DNA of 64,000 bases from Bacillus sp. EB600 (GTDB taxonomy: Bacteria; Bacillota; Bacilli; Bacillales; Cytobacillaceae): positions 186,001-250,000 of the forward strand of contig NZ_JAEVLT010000003.1 of the NCBI RefSeq assembly GCF_024494385.1, in the 5' to 3' direction. The notes under the pieces were generated by a model. That model saw only the letters and a list, made by a program, of their open reading frames with translations, searched no databases and had not been told where the DNA came from. The position numbers and the translations under genes were made by a program. This document shows, one piece after another, positions 54,541 through 61,534 of the stretch; positions within the stretch are counted from its first letter, which is position 1; each line of letters begins with the position of its first letter.

Positions 54541-54802
54541 AGGAGCAGTACGAGCGCGGCTTTAATCAGGCGGAAGCCCTTCTCGTTGAATCAGGATATA
54601 CTCCCACCCCCAAGAATCCACGTCGCAAAACAATTCAAGAAGCCGCAGACCGAGCGTATTCATGATCCGGAGTTTTTTCAGGTTTCAGACAATCTCGGAC
54701 TAAACGGCAAAACGATCGTTTGGTCCACGATATTTATACAACTGGCTACACGCTAAGGCACGCGGCCAAGCTTCTAAAAGGAGTGGGGGTCTGCCCAAAT
54801 TA
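54541..54802 (+). pseudogene. Second comFC 3'-half fragment
   Basis: The stretch matches the comFC segment 52914-53190 over its length with many substitutions: YERGFNQAEALLVESGYTPT, then QVSDNLGLNGK and the phosphoribosyl loop as DIYTTGYTLRHAAKLLKG in shifted frames. Small deletions break the frame repeatedly. It begins abruptly and lies beyond an IS4 relic, so it is a decayed duplicate or the leftover of a divergent comFC brought in by recombination. Confidence 0.82.
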
Positions 54803-54955
54803 ATGATGTAATAATGCTAGTCATGTTTTTCCATTAAAGGGTCTATAAAGTAGAGTTGAAGATTAACAATCTTATTAAAAGACACATAGTTTTAGGAATA
54901 ATCGTGGTGAACCGTACCATAAGTAAATGAGGTTTTCATAACTATAAAAATAAAT

Positions 54956-54980
54956 GCAGCCATTCAAGTTAAATGGCTGC
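54956..54980 (-). terminator. Terminator of the HemAT-like gene
   Basis: Perfect 9-bp stem gcagccatt/aatggctgc with a 7-base loop and T-rich sequence on the minus strand. Confidence 0.75.
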
Positions 54981-54994
54981 TATATTGAGTTCTT

Positions 54995-55951
54995 TTAAAG
55001 ATCTTTTGTTAATGTTTTTAATTCGCCCATTAATTTCAGAACCCCTGTGGAAGCATTATTTATTTGCTGGATATTATCATTTAATGAGTTTAATTCTTCT
55101 TCGATTTGATGATTTTTTGCTTGAGTTTCAATCATGGAATCTAGAATCAGTTCAAAAGAAGAACTTGTTTTTAAACTTATTTTATTACCTGTATTCGCTT
55201 GATCTTTCACTATTTCCATTGATTGTACCAAATTGACCATTTTCTGAGTGGCCGCGTTAATCAAGTCTGTAATGTCATTAGCAGAAATTTTTGTTTGTTC
55301 GGCTAGTTTTCTGACCTCATTCGCTAAGACAGCAAAACCTTTTCCAGACTCGCCAGCACGTGCCGCTTCAATGGCAGCATTTAGGGCAAGCAAATTTGTT
55401 TGGTTGGCAACATTTTGGACGATCTGTGTGATGTTCTTCATTTGCATAAAATTACTTTCTAGGTTCTGTAATTCCTCTGAAATTGTTACAGTTCCCCCTT
55501 CAACATGAAGCGCATTTTCCTGCAGTTCTTCCATCTGTTCTTTACCTTCCTGTGCCTTATTCTTTGTTTTGATGGAAAGCTTCGATCCTTCTTTAGAATG
55601 AGCAGAGACTTCATGAGTTTGATTTATAATCTCCTGAATAGAATGATTCGTTTGGTTTACCAGCTCTCCTAATTGAGCAGCTGTAATTGTTACCGCATTT
55701 TTAATTTCATTCCTAAATTGAAAACTCTCTTCAATTACTCTCTTACTTTCTGTTTCATAGGCTCCTAAAATAAGAAGCATTTCAAAATTTAAGATTTTAC
55801 CTACAGCTGACACAATGGTTAAAGCGTCTTTTAAATTAGTTATATTTTGGGCAACTAATTCAAGGAAGCAATTGTTAATAACTTGAATGGCAGAAATAAA
55901 CCATGGGACTGATAATTCCAAAACCGAATTGTTGTGGAAAAATTTCATCAT
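54995..55951 (-). CDS. N-truncated HemAT-like soluble chemoreceptor
   Basis: 318 residues. The C-terminal two thirds are a cytoplasmic chemoreceptor signalling domain with the hairpin [20 protein letters not shown] and [19 protein letters not shown]. The first 75 residues ([18 protein letters not shown]...[26 protein letters not shown]) match the last helices of the HemAT protoglobin oxygen sensor. About 110 N-terminal residues, including the proximal-His region, are missing; an in-frame TAG stands two codons before the ATG and the ribosome site is poor. It may signal constitutively, or not be made. HemAT normally has about 430 residues. Confidence 0.75.
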   Translation of the reverse strand: MMKFFHNNSVLELSVPWFISAIQVINNCFLELVAQNITNLKDALTIVSAVGKILNFEMLLILGAYETESKRVIEESFQFRNEIKNAVTITAAQLGELVNQTNHSIQEIINQTHEVSAHSKEGSKLSIKTKNKAQEGKEQMEELQENALHVEGGTVTISEELQNLESNFMQMKNITQIVQNVANQTNLLALNAAIEAARAGESGKGFAVLANEVRKLAEQTKISANDITDLINAATQKMVNLVQSMEIVKDQANTGNKISLKTSSSFELILDSMIETQAKNHQIEEELNSLNDNIQQINNASTGVLKLMGELKTLTKDL

Positions 55952-56010
55952 ATAGGCCTAACTATCTATAATTAGACAATATTTTTACAAATTCACCAAC
56001 TTGCAAATGG

Positions 56011-56090
56011 AAGCATGGGGACGGTTCTCATGCTTCATTCACTCCGTTTTTTTTCACAAGAACCGACCCTCTGCTTTCATAAAAAAGCCT
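56011..56090. repeat. Hairpin element with ggggacggttct
   Basis: gaagcat/atgcttc flank ggggacggttct (56017-56028), and an inverse partner agaaccgaccct lies at 56059-56070. A related agggacggttct occurs at 458-469. It is a short non-coding inverted repeat of unknown role between the HemAT-like and AraC genes. Confidence 0.55.
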
Positions 56091-56203
56091 CCTCTGTAGT
56101 ACTAATCACAGTTAATAGGTGCAGCCCCAGAATCAAATATACAAAGTCGCAAAGAATAATATAGAATGATCTTAAGGCAAAATGCATAAGGTAGGGACTT
56201 TAA

Positions 56204-56956
56204 ATGAATGAACATCGGCAAGCAGAGACTCCAAATTTACATATAAATCGAAATGGGCCTACGCCTGAATACATTGAAGCTGGCCATAAGCTAAGGGAAA
56301 AATTACTCTATGGAATTCAACTTTGTGATCGGAATTTGATAGCAGAATATGAAAGGGACTCGTCTCAGAAATTTAGAGACGAACAATTAAACCTTCTTAA
56401 CAGAGTCCCAAATAATAAAGTTCGATCTTATAAAAATATTCTATTATCACACAATACACTTTATAGCTATGCAGCTGAAAAGGGCGGGTTAAGTCCATGG
56501 CAAAGCCACTTTATATCAGAAAAATATGCCATTATGATCGAGCATGCCGAAACCATTTCTGAACTAGATAAGATTCATTCATATATGGTATCAGAGTATT
56601 CCGACCCTGCAATCCGAAAATCTAAAAGTGACAACTTAACCATTGTAGAGAAAGCAGAAAACTATATAGAAATGAACTTTGCGGAGGACATTTCAATGGA
56701 GGAAATGGCGGGAAAATTACACGTTCATCCTTCCCATTTAATGCGTGCGTTTAAGAAAGAAAAAGGCATAACCATTAGTCATTATCGAAATATGAGAAGA
56801 ATAAAAGAAGCAAAAGAACTAATCCTATTCTCCAATCTTTCCATGACTGAAATTGCCATTATGGTGGGATTTAGCAACCCACAGTATTTTTCCAAATTTT
56901 TCAAGGAGGTAGAAGGAATAACTCCTGTAGAATATAAAAAGAAGTGTAAGAAATGA
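56204..56956 (+). CDS. AraC-family transcriptional regulator
   Basis: 250 residues. The C-terminal 100 residues carry two helix-turn-helix units: MEEMAGKLHVHPSHLMRAFKKEKG and MTEIAIMVGFSNPQYFSKFFKEVEGITPVEY, the AraC signature. The N-terminal 145 residues (LREKLLYGIQLCDRNLIAEY, YKNILLSHNTLYSYAAEKGGLSPW) resemble the sensor part of YesS/PchR-like AraC proteins without a cupin. Probable regulator of the sugar symporter and creatininase genes 530 bases downstream on the same strand. Confidence 0.92.
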   Translation: MNEHRQAETPNLHINRNGPTPEYIEAGHKLREKLLYGIQLCDRNLIAEYERDSSQKFRDEQLNLLNRVPNNKVRSYKNILLSHNTLYSYAAEKGGLSPWQSHFISEKYAIMIEHAETISELDKIHSYMVSEYSDPAIRKSKSDNLTIVEKAENYIEMNFAEDISMEEMAGKLHVHPSHLMRAFKKEKGITISHYRNMRRIKEAKELILFSNLSMTEIAIMVGFSNPQYFSKFFKEVEGITPVEYKKKCKK

Positions 56957-56998
56957 ACAATAAAAGAATGAAGAGAATTATGTGGAATCTTTTTAGTG

Positions 56999-57017
56999 GC
57001 GCATGAGAATCATGCGC
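56999..57017 (+). terminator. Terminator of the araC-type gene
   Basis: Perfect 8-bp stem gcgcatga/tcatgcgc, 3-base loop, T-rich downstream. Confidence 0.7.
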
Positions 57018-57313
57018 TTATTTATTTTCCCTTTTTTTCAATGGAAAAGGGGCTGAGCTCCGCAAAAGTGATTTAGTATAGCTAATTGCAACGACAAATA
57101 TCCATCTTCCAACGGGAAAGTAGTGTAGCCTTGCTTCACTCACACCGCCTTTATTGGCAAGCATGATTTTCTGAGTAAATTTCCATAGTAGATGTGGCGT
57201 GGACCGCCATAATGGTTTTGGATAAAAACTCATGCAATTATACTATAAAAACATGCAATTGTAGTGCAAAAGTGTTTTTGTTATTCGGTGTATACTTGTA
57301 TTCAAGTACTAGA

Positions 57314-57327
57314 TAAAGCGCTTACGG
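57314..57327. promoter_or_regulatory. cre-like site 1
   Basis: taaagcgcttacgg fits the CcpA operator core (A-A-x-C-G-x-T-T/A) with AAAGCGCTTAC central match; located upstream of the TATAAT at 57353. Confidence 0.55.
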
Positions 57328-57402
57328 ATAAATAAGAAATTATATTTGCAATTATAATAAACTGCATTATGAAGTACAGGAATACCTTTTTTTAACTAAA
57401 AA

Positions 57403-57416
57403 TGTAAGCGGTTAAA
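57403..57416. promoter_or_regulatory. cre-like site 2
   Basis: tgtaagcggttaaa matches TGNAANCGNTTNCA except at the C near the end. It lies between the likely promoter and the symporter start, where CcpA binding would repress. Confidence 0.55.
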
Positions 57417-57488
57417 AAGGGGAGAGTTAACCATAATGCTTCAATGCGAAATGAAAAATGTTATTAACTTTACAGAGGAGGCTAACTC

Positions 57489-58853
57489 ATGAAGAAGTTT
57501 GGAGTAAAAGACCAAGTTGGATATGCGCTAGGAGATATTGGAGGAAGTTTCGTTAACTTATATATAGGCGGATTTTTCTTACTCTTTTGTACCTATGTAT
57601 TAGGTGTAAGCCCTTACTTTATGGGAACTATGTTTTTATTAGGTAAATTCTTTGATGCACTTTGTAATGTGGTAATGGGAACCATACCTGACCGTTGGAA
57701 ATTAGGAAAATCCGGCAATAAATTCTTACCTTATATTAATATTTCTAAATGGATCTTAGCAGCTTCTTGTTTATTATCTTTTGCAAATGTATCTAGTTGG
57801 GGATCTGCAGCAACTCATGTTTGGGTAGTATTCGTTTATTTATTCTTCTGTGTTGCTTATACAGCTGATTCCATCCCTTACGGTTCACTTGCATCTGTTA
57901 TTACAAATGATCCTGTTGAACGCACAAAATTATCACGTGCTCGTGCGATTGGTGGTATGGTTGTTGGACTTGGATTCTTATCTTTCGTTCCAATGTTTAT
58001 TTATGATAAATCCCATTCTATAGTTCCAAACGCATTCTTCCAAATTGCTATTGTATTTAGTATTTTATCAGTAATAGCTTATACAGGACTTGTAAAATTA
58101 ACAACAGAACGTATTCGTGATGACAAGGGCGCAGGAGCAAAATCCGATTATAATTTTAAGGATGCATTTAAAGTAGCGATTAAAAATAGACCGTTAATCG
58201 GTATGATGGTTGCATCAATTGGCTCACTTCTTATGATAAATGGTGTAAGCCAATTAGCTCCAATTGTTTTTGCAGAACATTATCATATGCCAGGTGCTTT
58301 CGCTATCAACTCTTTTGTTAGCATTGGTGTTACGCTCGTGTTATTCGCAATCGTTCCTAAACTGGTTGTAAAGTTTAATAAAAGAAATTTAGTTATTGCT
58401 ACATCCATCTTCAGTTTAGCTGCAACACTTTTAATGACATTGGTTGCATTTAAGAATGTATACGTGTTCATGGCTTTATATAACCTTGCTACAATCGGTT
58501 CATCTGTCTTTATTATGGTTGTTTGGGCTCTTGTAACAGATTGTATCGATTATGCAGAGCTTCAAACTGGAAAACATTACGAAGGAACGCTTTATTCCTT
58601 ATACTCCTTTGCTCGTAAAGTTGGTATGGGATTAGGCTCAGCTATCGGGAGTTACGCTTTAGGTTGGGTTGGCTTCGTTACCGGGGCAAAATCTCAAACA
58701 CCAGCAGTAGCAGAAGGCGTATTAAAAATGTACACTGCCATGCCAATCATTGCATTCATTATCATGTTAATTGGAGTAGGTATAATCTATAACCTAAACG
58801 CAAAGAGAACAAATGAAATGTATGCAGCATTAAAAGAAAGAAGAGCGTCTTAA
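57489..58853 (+). CDS. GPH-family sugar:cation symporter
   Basis: 454 residues with 12 membrane segments. VGYALGDIGGSFVNLYIGGF is the N-terminal GPH signature, FFDALCNVVMGTIPDRW and the ERTKLSRARAIGGM loop follow, and FIMVVWALVTDCIDYAELQTGKHYEG holds the conserved Asp/Tyr pair. The family carries glycosides (melibiose, glucuronides, xylosides) with Na+ or H+. The ribosome site is AGAGGAGG before the ATG. Expressed with the creatininase-like gene; the cre-like sites imply carbon catabolite repression. Confidence 0.92.
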   Translation: MKKFGVKDQVGYALGDIGGSFVNLYIGGFFLLFCTYVLGVSPYFMGTMFLLGKFFDALCNVVMGTIPDRWKLGKSGNKFLPYINISKWILAASCLLSFANVSSWGSAATHVWVVFVYLFFCVAYTADSIPYGSLASVITNDPVERTKLSRARAIGGMVVGLGFLSFVPMFIYDKSHSIVPNAFFQIAIVFSILSVIAYTGLVKLTTERIRDDKGAGAKSDYNFKDAFKVAIKNRPLIGMMVASIGSLLMINGVSQLAPIVFAEHYHMPGAFAINSFVSIGVTLVLFAIVPKLVVKFNKRNLVIATSIFSLAATLLMTLVAFKNVYVFMALYNLATIGSSVFIMVVWALVTDCIDYAELQTGKHYEGTLYSLYSFARKVGMGLGSAIGSYALGWVGFVTGAKSQTPAVAEGVLKMYTAMPIIAFIIMLIGVGIIYNLNAKRTNEMYAALKERRAS

Positions 58854-58909
58854 TAAGGAGATCTCTTTATAATAAATCTTAATAAAATGAAATTGTAGGA
58901 GAGGTTCAT

Positions 58910-59758
58910 ATGCGTACTAGATTCCTTTCAAAAATGACAAATGGGGAAGTCGAAGAATATTTAGAACGAAATGATATTATCTATGTTCCAGTTGGAGTAA
59001 CGGAAACTCATGGAGCTTTACCGCTGGATTCTGAAACAGCTTTAGCGGAAGCGATTGCTTTAAAAATGGCTGAAGAATCAGATGGGCTTGTTTTGCACAA
59101 CTTACCTTATTTCTTTCCAGGTGGAACGATTGTTGGCAGGGGAACCATTCAAATGAGCGTAAAAGATGGAATGGCTTATTTAGATATGATTGCAAAGTCA
59201 TTACTAAAACAAGGCTTTAGACGGCAAATTTATATTACCAGTCATGGTCCGGCTTATTTGACAGTTAGTGGCATGGTTCGAGATTTCTTTGATGAAACAA
59301 AAGTGCCTGTCCTATATATGGATGTATTAAAATCAGCAGAGGCAGTCCATTTCAATCTGCTGGATGCATTCCATGATATGACCATTGGTGCTTATAAAGT
59401 GTTAGGCAGATTGGAGGATGTTCCCTTAGATGTACCTGAATCCCATTCTGTAACTTATGATGTTCAACATATGTTAGCAGGGATGAGTAAGAATCCTGGT
59501 AATCTATTAGGAAAGTACGCTTATCAATCCGGTGCAGTGGGTTCTTACTTTGATGAACCGTCCGATCATATGGCTACACCGCTTTTAAAAACACCTGAGG
59601 AAAGAGAAGCACATGCAGATGCAGGTGTTCAAGCGATGAATGAACTTGTTAAGGCATTGGATATGCCGACGATCGTTGAAACACTTCGTCAAGTGGATGT
59701 TTATACGAAGGACACTATTCTTCCTAAATACGGGGCACATTTGCCAGGCGGAAAATAA
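58910..59758 (+). CDS. Creatininase-family amidohydrolase
   Basis: 282 residues. Metal-binding positions resemble the creatininase/MftE/ArfB family: VPVGVTETHGALPLDSETALAEAIAL (Glu, His, Asp), GGTIVGRGTIQMS and YITSHGPAYLTV in place of the usual GHGGN, so the last His is kept but the Gly-Asn pair is not. SHSVTYDVQHMLAGM and FDEPSDHMATP supply further acids. The substrate is unknown; family members open cyclic amides or cleave formamide-type bonds. Pairing with a GPH symporter under an AraC regulator suggests use of an imported sugar derivative or lactone/lactam. Confidence 0.8.
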   Translation: MRTRFLSKMTNGEVEEYLERNDIIYVPVGVTETHGALPLDSETALAEAIALKMAEESDGLVLHNLPYFFPGGTIVGRGTIQMSVKDGMAYLDMIAKSLLKQGFRRQIYITSHGPAYLTVSGMVRDFFDETKVPVLYMDVLKSAEAVHFNLLDAFHDMTIGAYKVLGRLEDVPLDVPESHSVTYDVQHMLAGMSKNPGNLLGKYAYQSGAVGSYFDEPSDHMATPLLKTPEEREAHADAGVQAMNELVKALDMPTIVETLRQVDVYTKDTILPKYGAHLPGGK

Positions 59759-59764
59759 CAAATA

Positions 59765-59807
59765 ACAAGTCGTGCGAACCATATAGGTATCGCACGACTT
59801 GTTTCGT
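59765..59807 (+). terminator. Terminator of the symporter-creatininase operon
   Basis: Perfect 13-bp stem acaagtcgtgcga/tcgcacgacttgt with a 12-base loop and TTTCGTTT. Confidence 0.85.
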
Positions 59808-59875
59808 TTATTGGAGGAATTTAAAGTTACGAAGCCTGCACTTACCTTCGATGAGACCTCATTTTGATTGGTTAC

Positions 59876-59905
59876 GGTGAACCGTATCATAAGTAAAATA
59901 AGGTT
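59876..59905. repeat. Dispersed 30-bp repeat (second copy; first at 54906-54935)
   Basis: ggtgaaccgtatcataagta (then aaataaggttt) matches ggtgaaccgtaccataagta (then aatgaggttt) near 54906. One mismatch in the first 20 bases. No coding capacity; perhaps an end of an old mobile element. Confidence 0.6.
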
Positions 59906-59906
59906 T

Positions 59907-59948
59907 AAAAGTGACATAACAGGATTATCTAGTTATGTCACTTTTCTT
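59907..59948 (+). terminator. Hairpin terminator without an obvious upstream gene
   Basis: Stem aaaagtgacataac/gttatgtcactttt with an 11-base loop and TTCTTA; follows directly on the dispersed repeat. Confidence 0.6.
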
Positions 59949-60060
59949 ATAGTAGTTCTCAACCCTAGGGTTACTTCACTTTTGAAGCAGTAAAAGGTAA
60001 TAGTGAGTAGTCTAATATAGTAAAAGTTAAACAAAAGTAACGTAATTTATAAGATAAGGC

Positions 60061-60089
60061 CACCAGAATAATTAAATGGTGGGTTTTTA
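60061..60089 (+). terminator. Third hairpin in the creatininase-yvyF gap
   Basis: Stem ccacca/tggtgg followed by GTTTTTA. With the two others it insulates the flagellar genes from upstream reading. Confidence 0.55.
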
Positions 60090-60158
60090 TATGATTCCCC
60101 ACCATTCCAATCACCAATCTAGCAAGCTATAATAAGTGAAAAAGAGTTTTTTGGATTA

Positions 60159-60271
60159 ATTCCGCCAAACGAGACGATAATTCCGCGAAAAATAGAATTA
60201 TTCCGCCAAACTAGACGGTAATTTCGCCAAAAATAAAATTATCTCGCCAAACGAGGCGATAATTTCGCCAA
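60159..60271. repeat. Array 4: six attccgcc/atttcgcc motifs spaced 21/20/21/20/21 bp
   Basis: Motif starts at 60159, 60180, 60200, 60221, 60241 and 60262. The 41-bp composite consists of a 21-mer (ttccgccaaactagacggta plus a) and a 20-mer (tttcgccaaaaataaaatta), repeated almost three times. It is the reverse complement of the array 3 motif. It ends about 30 bases before yvyF. Confidence 0.88.
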
Positions 60272-60299
60272 TCGTAACCAATCAAGGAGTGAATCCAAA

Positions 60300-60713
60300 A
60301 TGGAACTAGTAAACTGTCCAAACTGCAATGCAATTTTTGAAAAAAATAAATTTCGTGATGTCTGTGCCAACTGCTGGAAGAAAGAAGAGGAAGACTATCA
60401 AATCGTATATAAATTTATGCGCAAACGGGAGAACCGCGCGGCAACAATCATGCAGATTGTTGAACAAACAGGTGTAAAGGAAGATTTGATTATAAAGTTT
60501 GTAAAAAAAGGGCGTCTTCATCCAACGCAGTTTCCTAATCTTGGCTATCCTTGTGATAAGTGCGGCCGGATTATTAAGAAGGGAAAGCTTTGTGAAAAAT
60601 GTGCAAATGAGCTGCGTGACGATCTGGAAATTTTTCATAAAGAAGAACAGCGCAAACAGGAAATACTTGAAAGAGAGAAAATGACCTATTATTCACGAAA
60701 GACTAAAGATTAG
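60300..60713 (+). CDS. yvyF: YvyF, flagellar-operon-associated zinc-finger protein
   Basis: 137 residues. N-terminal LVNCPNCNAIFEKNKFRDVCANCW and C-terminal CDKCGRIIKKGKLCEKCANEL form two four-Cys zinc knuckles; between them, a helix-turn-helix-like segment (AATIMQIVEQTGVKEDLIIKFVKKGRL). Family known as 'flagellar operon protein YvyF', role uncertain. AAGGAG precedes the ATG. Normal position at the head of flgM-flgN-flgK-flgL. Confidence 0.92.
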   Translation: MELVNCPNCNAIFEKNKFRDVCANCWKKEEEDYQIVYKFMRKRENRAATIMQIVEQTGVKEDLIIKFVKKGRLHPTQFPNLGYPCDKCGRIIKKGKLCEKCANELRDDLEIFHKEEQRKQEILEREKMTYYSRKTKD

Positions 60714-60730
60714 TCAATAAGATCCGATAA
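60704..60730 (+). promoter_or_regulatory. Sigma-D-type promoter of flgM
   Basis: TAAA (60704-60707), 15-bp spacer, TCCGATAA (60723-60730), close to the motility consensus TAAA-N15-GCCGATAT. It overlaps the end of yvyF and starts 43 bases before flgM, as in B. subtilis. Confidence 0.8.
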
Positions 60731-60772
60731 TAGGGATAGAACAAGGTTCGGGATGAAAGCGAGGTTAAAACT

Positions 60773-61036
60773 ATGAAAATCAATCCGTTAGGATCACAGG
60801 GGATCAACCCGTATAAACGGCAAATGAACAAGCTAGATCAAGCTGGTAAAACAGCCAGCAAAGCGGCGGATAAAGTAGAAATTTCTTCGGCTGCGAAAGA
60901 AATGCAGCAGGGCTCACAAATCAGCGATGCACGCGAGGCAAAAGTTAATGAGCTGAAGATTCAGGTCGAAAATGGCACCTATAAAGTGGATCCGAAAGCC
61001 GTTGCCAAGAGCATCGTTGCTTTTTATAAAAAGTAA
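60773..61036 (+). CDS. flgM: Anti-sigma-D factor FlgM
   Basis: 87 residues. N-terminal MKINPLGSQGINPYKRQ and the C-terminal sigma-binding helices EAKVNELKIQVENGTYKVDPKAVAKSIV are typical. FlgM holds the motility sigma factor until the hook-basal body is finished. Sigma-D promoter upstream creates the usual feedback loop. Confidence 0.96.
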   Translation: MKINPLGSQGINPYKRQMNKLDQAGKTASKAADKVEISSAAKEMQQGSQISDAREAKVNELKIQVENGTYKVDPKAVAKSIVAFYKK

Positions 61037-61047
61037 GGGGAAGAAAA

Positions 61048-61518
61048 ATGTCGGCTGAAAAATTAACAATCACAATGGAAAAGCTTTTAAAGCTTCATAA
61101 GAGTCTTTACGAATTGGCGCAAAAGAAGACTGACATCGTTAAAAAAGCAGACATGGATGCCCTTAATCAAATGATCAAGGATGAGCAGGCCCACATTGCA
61201 GCGATCAACATCTTGGAAAGCGACCGGCAAAAAGTCGCCGCAGCCTTGGTTTCAGGGACGGAAAAGCCAACAATGGAGGATTGTCTGCACGCAGTGGATG
61301 ATGGCCAACGTGAAGCGCTCGACCGCCTGCGGACGGATCTTGTTGGTGTCATTTCACAAATCCGGCAACGGAATGATTTAAACCAAGAAATGATCTACCA
61401 GTCGCTCCAATTTGTCAATTTATCCTTAAACTTAGTGGCGCCACAGCCGGAGGATTTTAACTATGGCCCGCAGGCAGGACAGCCAAAGGGGCCGGGACTG
61501 CTGAATGTAAAAGCATAG
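61048..61518 (+). CDS. flgN: FlgN-type export chaperone for FlgK and FlgL
   Basis: 156 residues, almost all helical (LTITMEKLLKLHKSLYELAQKKTDIVKK ... LNQEMIYQSLQFVNLSLNLVAP), matching FlgN/YvyG. It keeps hook-filament junction proteins export-competent. 11 bases after flgM; flgK follows 16 bases on. Confidence 0.92.
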   Translation: MSAEKLTITMEKLLKLHKSLYELAQKKTDIVKKADMDALNQMIKDEQAHIAAINILESDRQKVAAALVSGTEKPTMEDCLHAVDDGQREALDRLRTDLVGVISQIRQRNDLNQEMIYQSLQFVNLSLNLVAPQPEDFNYGPQAGQPKGPGLLNVKA

Positions 61519-61534
61519 CAATGGAGGAATCTCA

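Larger units (their letters stand above)
56957..57488. other. Regulatory region before the symporter gene
   Basis: 532 bases. It holds the araC-gene terminator, two copies of catgcaatt 21 bp apart (57231, 57252; possible regulator half-sites), two cre-like sites and a TATAAT at 57353-57358. A 71-codon minus-strand ORF (57233-57018) has no ribosome site and is not called. Confidence 0.5.

Noticed and set aside
54499..54756. 85-codon plus-strand ORF
   Set aside because: Chance frame through the comFC fragment; the true frame is interrupted.
57018..57233. 71-codon minus-strand ORF
   Set aside because: No ribosome site, no recognisable family, lies between the araC terminator and regulatory sites; may be a relic but cannot be supported.
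487..60271. CRISPR array
   Set aside because: The periodic arrays have conserved cores of 7-13 bp and 8-14 variable bases, too short for repeats and spacers, and there are no cas genes in the window.
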